NCBI RefSeq assembly: GCF_947179165.1
Contig: NC_077244.1
Coordinates: 12,964,949 to 13,028,948, forward strand
Direction of reading: 5' to 3'
DNA: 64,000 bases
Origin: Solanum dulcamara
Lineage: Eukaryota > Streptophyta > Magnoliopsida > Solanales > Solanaceae
Position 1 is the stretch's first letter, and each line of letters opens with the position of its first letter. The notes beneath the pieces are model-generated. The model worked only from the letters and a program-made list of their open reading frames with translations, had not been told where the DNA came from and searched no databases. This document shows positions 59,216 through 64,000 of the stretch, one piece after another. Both the position numbers and the translations under genes were made by a program.

Positions 59216-60795
59216 GGGTAGCACTGCCCATGTGGAGGAGGGAAGGAGGGAATTAGCGAAGGAGGTACATAGATTAGCCCGATTGGGAGTTCAACTTGAA
59301 GAGAACCATGAAGGTGGAGTAAACGTTCGAGATGGGGCTACGTCTTCACTTGTAGCAGAGGTAAAGAAGAAACAAGATCAGGACCCCATCCTCCTTCGGT
59401 TGAAGGAAGTTGTTAACAAACAAGGGGTGATGGTTTTCACCAAAGGGGGAGATGGTGTATTGAGGTACCAAAGTAGATTGTGTGTACCTGATGTCGATGA
59501 TGTTCGAGAGAGGATTATGGCCGAAGTGCATAGTTCCAGATACTCTATTCATCTAGGCTCCACAAAAATATACCACGACTTGAGGGAAGTCTATTGGTGG
59601 AGTGGGATGAAGAGAGACATTGCGGAATTTGTTTCTAAGTGCCCGAATTGCCAACAGGTGAAGGTTGAGCATCAAAGGCCATGTGGTTTAGCCCAAAACA
59701 TAGAAATTCCGGAATGGAAGTGGGAAATGATCAACATGTACTTTATTATGGGTTTGTCGAGGTCCCAAAAACAACATGATTCGATTTGGGTGATCGTGGA
59801 TAGAATAACGAAATCAACTCACTTTTTGGCAGTTAAGACTACTAATACCGCAGAGAATTATGCAAATGTATATATACAGGAGATCGTCAGATTGCATGGG
59901 GTCCCCCTGTCTATCATCTCAAATAGAGGAGCTCAATTTACTTCCCAATTTTGGAAATCCTTTCAGAAAGGACTGGGTTCAAAGGTGAACCTTAGTACGG
60001 CCTTTCATCCACAGATGGATGGCCAAGAGGAACGCACCATTTAGACGTTGGAGGATATGTTGAGGGCATGTGTGCTTGACTTCAAAGGAAATTGGGATGA
60101 TCACTTACCCCTCATAGAGTTTACATATAATAATAGCTATCATGCAAATATTCAAATGGCTTCTTATGAAGCTTTGTATGGGAGGAGGTATAGATCACCC
60201 ATTGGGTGGTTCGAAGTTGGTGAAGTTGAGTTAATTGGGCCCGATTTTGTTCACCAAGCCATGGAGAAGGTGAGAGTCATTCAAGACAGGCTAAAGACAG
60301 CCCAAAGCCGCCAAAATTCTTACACCGACGTGAGGAGGAGAGACTTAGAGTTTGAGGTGGGTGATTGGGTGTATTTGAAAGTGTCACCCATGAAGGGTGT
60401 CATGAGGTTTGGAAGGAAAGGGAAGATCAGCCCTCGATATATTAGTCCTTACCAGGTTTCGAGGTGGATTGGGAGTGTTGCCTATGAGTTGAAGTTACCC
60501 TCAGAGCTAGCCTCTATTTATCCGGTGTTCCACATTTCGATGTTGAAAAAGTGCTTGGGTGATCCCTCGTTGGTAGTCCCCATTGATAGCATTAGAATTA
60601 AGGATAGCTTGTCTTATGAAGAGGTTCCAGTCCAAATTCTTGATCGCCAAATTCGCAAATTGAGGAACAAAGAGGTCGCCTCAGTCAAAGTCCTGTAGAG
60701 GAATCAATTTGTTGAGGAAGCCACGTGGGAAGCGGACGAAGCTATGAAATCTAAATATCCACAACTATTCATGCCTACCGAGGAGAGTGTTGAAG
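59216..60795 (+). pseudogene. Gypsy integrase with two catalytic residues lost
   Basis: An almost unbroken frame runs to 60044, then a stop, then 60048-60698. Zinc finger: VHSSRYSIHLG ... KCPNCQQVK (HHCC). Core: the first catalytic position reads Y (MINMYFIMG; D in family members such as the copy at 31370), the second reads N (SIISNRGAQF), while the E of QEERT is kept. The C-terminus has YNNSYHANIQMASYEALYG, RSPIGWFEVGE, FEVGDWVYLKVSPMKG and SVAYELKLPSEL, then IYPVFHISMLKKCLGDPS and a chromodomain-like tail NKEVASVKVL, stop, EEATWEADEAM. It is the best-preserved integrase in the window but cannot be catalytic. Confidence 0.92.
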
Positions 60796-60928
60796 GTAAT
60801 GTCTATTTCCTTGACTTGAATTTGTGTGCGCATTATGAGTTTGATTGGTAATTTGTTTGAGAATTGATTGGTTGATTGACTAAATTCTGATCATGATTTT
60901 TACCCCGAGTCCATTCTTGGTCACTCGT

Positions 60929-60962
60929 CATTCGAGGACGAATGATCCCAAGAGAGAGATAA
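60929..60962 (+). promoter_or_regulatory. Hairpin and polypurine tract before the 3' LTR
   Basis: CATTCGAGGACGAATG (60929-60944), then AAGAGAGAGATAA (60950-60962), then the LTR start TGTAACACCC. Same arrangement as 615-648. Confidence 0.88.
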
Positions 60963-61379
60963 TGTAACACCCCTCAAATATTTTCCCTAAGATTTGGACC
61001 CTTCTTGTATATGGGTAGGGTCGAACCCGAGTATTGAGGAGCATATGCATGAGCTAGGATGAGTCCCCAAGAAATTTAAGGATGTTGGAGGTGATGTGGG
61101 GTCACAAGGAGGCCCCTAGGACCAAATTAAATCTAAGAGATTCGTCGTGGCTAAGTCTTGGGATGAGTTCGTATAAGGGGTCGACTTTTAATGACCCTAT
61201 CTTTTGAAAGATGATGATCTGGATGGCCCATGGCCTATTAAATTAAAGGTCGTCGAGTCTTCTTTCCAACGCCACTAAGAAGGTAATTTTTGAAGTTCGG
61301 AGTCGAAAGATATAACGATCCTAAGATGAACTAGCACGGCAGGGATTTCAGGCCTGAGTTGCAATTACTCGAAAACTGG

Positions 61380-61665
61380 GCTTGGCGCCACAGTGGCATG
61401 ATGCGCCACTATCGCGCCAGGAACACGCCTCAGTAGTTTGGCCCCTGGAATGGCGCGCCACTATGAGGTGTGCAGGGTTTTCAAGCCAATTTCCAGAACC
61501 CAGAAAATATGGCCTTGGCGTTGTAAGGGCGCGACGCGCCACTATCGCGCCAAGAATGTGCCTCAATAGTTTGGTCCTTGGCGCGGCGCGCCACTAACCG
61601 ATGTGCAGGTTTTTAGGTAAAATCGGCCTGGCGCTGCAATGGCGCGACGCACCAAGAGCGTTTTA
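61380..61665 (+). repeat. GGCGC-rich palindromic repeat in LTR U3
   Basis: About 2.4 units of 115-130 bp contain GCGCCACTATCGCGCCA, CCTCARTAGTTTGG and GGCGCGCCACTA. Many short words are self-complementary (GGCGCC, GGCGCGCC), so both hairpins and dimeric factor sites are possible. It ends about 50 bases before the TATA run. Confidence 0.88.
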
Positions 61666-61716
61666 GCCTATTTTTCAGAACTTTTGAGAAGGGGCAATTT
61701 GGGAATTGTCCCAAAT

Positions 61717-61723
61717 TATATAT
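61717..61723 (+). promoter_or_regulatory. Probable TATA box of the LTR
   Basis: TATATAT in an AT-rich context lies between the GC-rich array and the CT-rich leader. The copy at 33985-35815 keeps it at 35115-35121 on the minus strand. Confidence 0.6.
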
Positions 61724-63360
61724 GTATTATCCTTGAACATTTTGGGGACATATTTTCAGCCCCCACTCTCTCTCTAGAAATGCCCTAGAAAACTCTTTCT
61801 TCTTCATCTTCTTCTTCTCCATTTTCAACAAAGATTTATCCCGAGAGCTTCAAGACTCCAAGTTCCCATTGAAGACCCAACAACAAGGTTTTCTTCAAGT
61901 CTTCACTAAGGTATGTAAGGCTATCTAAAACATGGGTTGAGTCTACCCATGTGCCCTATACCTTCTTTGAGGATAAATGCCCATAGAAATGGAGTTTCTT
62001 GCTAGGGTTGTATTCAAATAAGTTTTGTTGTCTATTAGAGTGATTCTTTCTATGTTGATGAGGTTTAGTCAAGAACTTCTAAAAAGAGTCTTTGTGTGAG
62101 TATGAGTTGATGAAGATGAGTTATTAAATATGTTTTATTGATTTTCTTAGCTATGTGGATTATGAAAAAGGATGCTATTTTCTTTAAAATGATGCTTATC
62201 TAGAATTGTTGATTTAAAGCCTTGGAGTTATGATGGGTTTCAAAGATTGATTAAATAGATAGAGGAAATGATTGGTTATGTTTACATGTTGCTATAAATG
62301 TGCCTTTAAATTTCTTATGAAAGATATGATTTAGAGATAATTGATTGTGTTAGAGTGGATGAGTTGACAAGGTTTAAATGAGACTTGTCGATATGATTTG
62401 ATTGAGTCGATTGGATGGAGTTTTATGAGCATTGAGTCTTGGGAGGAGTATCGAGCACCGAATTGGGTAAGAGTAAAGTCCATACTCGAACCCAATAACT
62501 ACGTCGCCAAATGTAGAAGGGGATTGAACCATTAAAGTTGGATGTTTCCCCAAAATTTTTGTCCTGACATTATAGGACTTGGTTGGATTGGATCCATGAT
62601 TGGTTGATTCATTCATACTCTGGCAAAGTATGAACGGACACGGCAACAACGTTGGTTTGTTGTACTTTCACTGGCTCATAAGTGATGGTTGTCAGATAAG
62701 AGAAACTCCTACATAAGTCTTGATAGTACTCTGAGTCAGATTGAGTTGAATGGTATGTGATTAGTCCCATCTAAACCGTATTCTTATTTAGACCTAGGAG
62801 ACTCTATTGAGTTGTTATTTCTCTTGAGTTGAGTTCTAAGTGGGTTTGATGTTTCCTTTATGTCATTTCATTCGGCCATTTTACATTCCACGTACTGACG
62901 CCATTTGGCCTACATTGTTTCATGATGCAGAGACAGGTACTATAGATCATCAACCGATACTCCGTTGAAGATCCACACCGACTCCCAGCTAGCGGTGAGT
63001 CCTCCTAGTTCCGGAGGATATTAAGCCCCTTTTGTATAGTTTTGATATCATTTACTTTGTCTTGATTGTTGGTAGCCATGGGTTTGTCATGGGCACCTTC
63101 TAAATTGTAGATAGAGGCTTCATAGACCGGAGTGTAGAAATGTTGAATTGTTCTTTTGAGTAGCCCTTTTTAAAATTTCTTGTCTAGTTGATGATTGTTT
63201 GGCCTTTGGCCTTAATTTATGAATAGTATATCCTTAATTGAGTTTTTTGCTAAGAGAATGTGATTGAATAAATGTGTGACTAGACCAGGTGGTTCGCTCG
63301 GAGGTCAGAAATGGCCTTCGAGTGCCGGCCACGCCTAGGGTACCCTCCCGGGGTGTGACA

Positions 63361-63609
63361 CTTGTACTCATCTTTTATTTTGTAGTAGCTCTATACTTGT
63401 GACTTCCAGGTTCTGGGAGGGATCTTTAGTTGTTAATATCATATTTTGGTCTACTTCCGCTTATTCCTTCTGCTTATCTTTATAATTCGCCACTCTTGTT
63501 TAGGTTTTGCCCTCAAACCTATTACTTGATGTTCTGGGTTTACGGGTTGGCTTACCTACTGGTGGGTTATAGTAGGTGCCATCATGACCTAAGGAATCAG
63601 GTCGTGACA
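63361..63609 (+). mobile_element. Last 249 bp of a gypsy 5' LTR
   Basis: It carries the family blocks TTGTAGTAGCTCTATACTTG, GACTTCCAGGTTCTGGGAGG and TTGGCTTACCTACTGGTGG and ends AGGTCGTGACA. A PBS follows, so it is a 5' LTR; its first 197 bp are probably 48228-48424. Confidence 0.88.
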
Positions 63610-63612
63610 AGT

Positions 63613-63626
63613 TGGTATCAGAGCCC
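63613..63626 (+). other. Primer-binding site (initiator Met tRNA type)
   Basis: TGGTATCAGAGCCC starts four bases after the LTR end at 63609. Confidence 0.93.
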
Positions 63627-63817
63627 TAGGTTCATTGGTCTCACATGAACAGAGCTAACATCTAGTAGAGTCTCGCGGATGGGTGCGGAGATGTCCATAA
63701 CTTATCTTCGGGAAGCTACATGATGTCATTAGGAACATTCTCTATGTTGTATCATTTCATGCAGTGTTGTGTCTTATTGATTTTGTGAAATCTCATTTGT
63801 TCCAGTCTTTCATAGGA

Positions 63818-64000
63818 ATGGTTCGTATTCGCGGTACTAGCGGTCGTGATAATGCACCAAGGTCTTGCATGCCTAAAGGTCATCCTCGTGGGACAGGTAG
63901 GGGAGCAGCACCAACTCCCGACCTGGAGATAGAGCCAGAATTGGTAGAGGAGCATCAAGATGCTCCTATTCCTACTCAGCCAGAGGGACCACCACCACCA
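63818..64000 (+). CDS. Gypsy gag N-terminus, runs off the window
   Basis: ATG at 63818 opens 61 codons without a stop up to the window edge. The protein starts MVRIRGTSGRDNAP, continues with GRGAAPTPDLEIEPE, and ends in a proline run. It resembles the decayed gag at 16099 (basic, Arg/Gly-rich N-terminus) and sits 190 bases after the PBS, the usual distance. Whether the rest of the element is intact cannot be seen here. Confidence 0.8.
   Translation, partial: MVRIRGTSGRDNAPRSCMPKGHPRGTGRGAAPTPDLEIEPELVEEHQDAPIPTQPEGPPPP

Larger units (their letters stand above)
60963..63360 (+). mobile_element. 3' LTR of the gypsy at 56214, 2.4 kb
   Basis: It starts TGTAACACCCCTC after the purine tract and ends CCGGGGTGTGACA. 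It is the complete version of the fragments 56214-56568 (plus) and 33985-35815 (minus). U3 contains the GGCGC array (61380-61665) and a TATA run (61717-61723), followed by a CT-rich leader (TTCTTCATCTTC). Right of it an LTR of another gypsy resumes, so the element inserted into that LTR. Confidence 0.95.

Noticed and set aside
33985..62850. The inverted LTR pair as terminal inverted repeats of one huge DNA transposon
   Set aside because: Both are LTRs with TGT starts, and the plus-strand one belongs to a gypsy element with PBS, gag-pol and PPT.

Overview
The window has no host gene that I can defend. It is plant nuclear heterochromatin made of layered, mostly decayed retrotransposons: Ty3/gypsy elements with very long LTRs (1.8-3.5 kb), two L1-type LINE copies with plant-style ORF1 (DUF4283-like region plus CCHC knuckle), one Ty1/copia scrap, and one repeat family I cannot place. 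Several primer-binding sites match plant initiator-Met tRNA (TGGTATCAGAGC). The LTR termini and pol sequences look like those of nightshades (Solanaceae, pepper/tomato/tobacco group). The family assignment is inference from memory of such elements, not from a search.

Layout. 1-3569: 3' end and 3' LTR of a gypsy element, inserted in the integrase of an older gypsy whose own 3' LTR is 4086-7189. 7190-9540: an LTR-like stretch and flanks. 9541-11753: a probable solo LTR on the minus strand. 11879-13174: two minus-strand LTR scraps. 13175-18110: a plus-strand gypsy (5' LTR, PBS, gag, protease) inserted into an inverted copy of its own LTR family and broken at 18110. 18111-23393: a minus-strand non-coding LTR element (internal part, PBS, one LTR). 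23394-23867: gypsy RNase H/integrase scrap. 23868-26464 (minus) and 27011-32189 (plus): two complementary pieces of one gypsy family, broken at the same integrase position. They are separated and followed by copies of an unplaced repeat family (26465-27010 and 32190-33984); the second copy ends in a LINE-type 3' tail. 33985-39196: two minus-strand LTR pieces. 39197-44079: gypsy RNase H/integrase and 3' LTR. 44457-46135: LINE 3' fragment. 46136-48227: AT-rich sequence and copia remains. 48228-64000: a gypsy LTR (first 197 bp and last 249 bp present) interrupted by a nearly full-length LINE (48456-56213, minus) and by another gypsy (56214-63360, plus); its gag begins at 63818 and runs off the window.

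How the parts relate. Nothing here forms an operon or pathway. The logic is nested insertion, deletion and inversion. The most interesting items are: LTR promoters that carry palindromic arrays just upstream of TATA, including a 24-bp array with CACGTG boxes at 1118-1226; the LINE with ATGA-overlapping ORFs and a repeated 5' end; the unplaced repeat family with repeated 3'-splice-like motifs and a LINE-like tail; the matching breakpoints at about 26464 and 32189; and a large deletion inferred at about 48424. All percentages and alignments were judged by eye.
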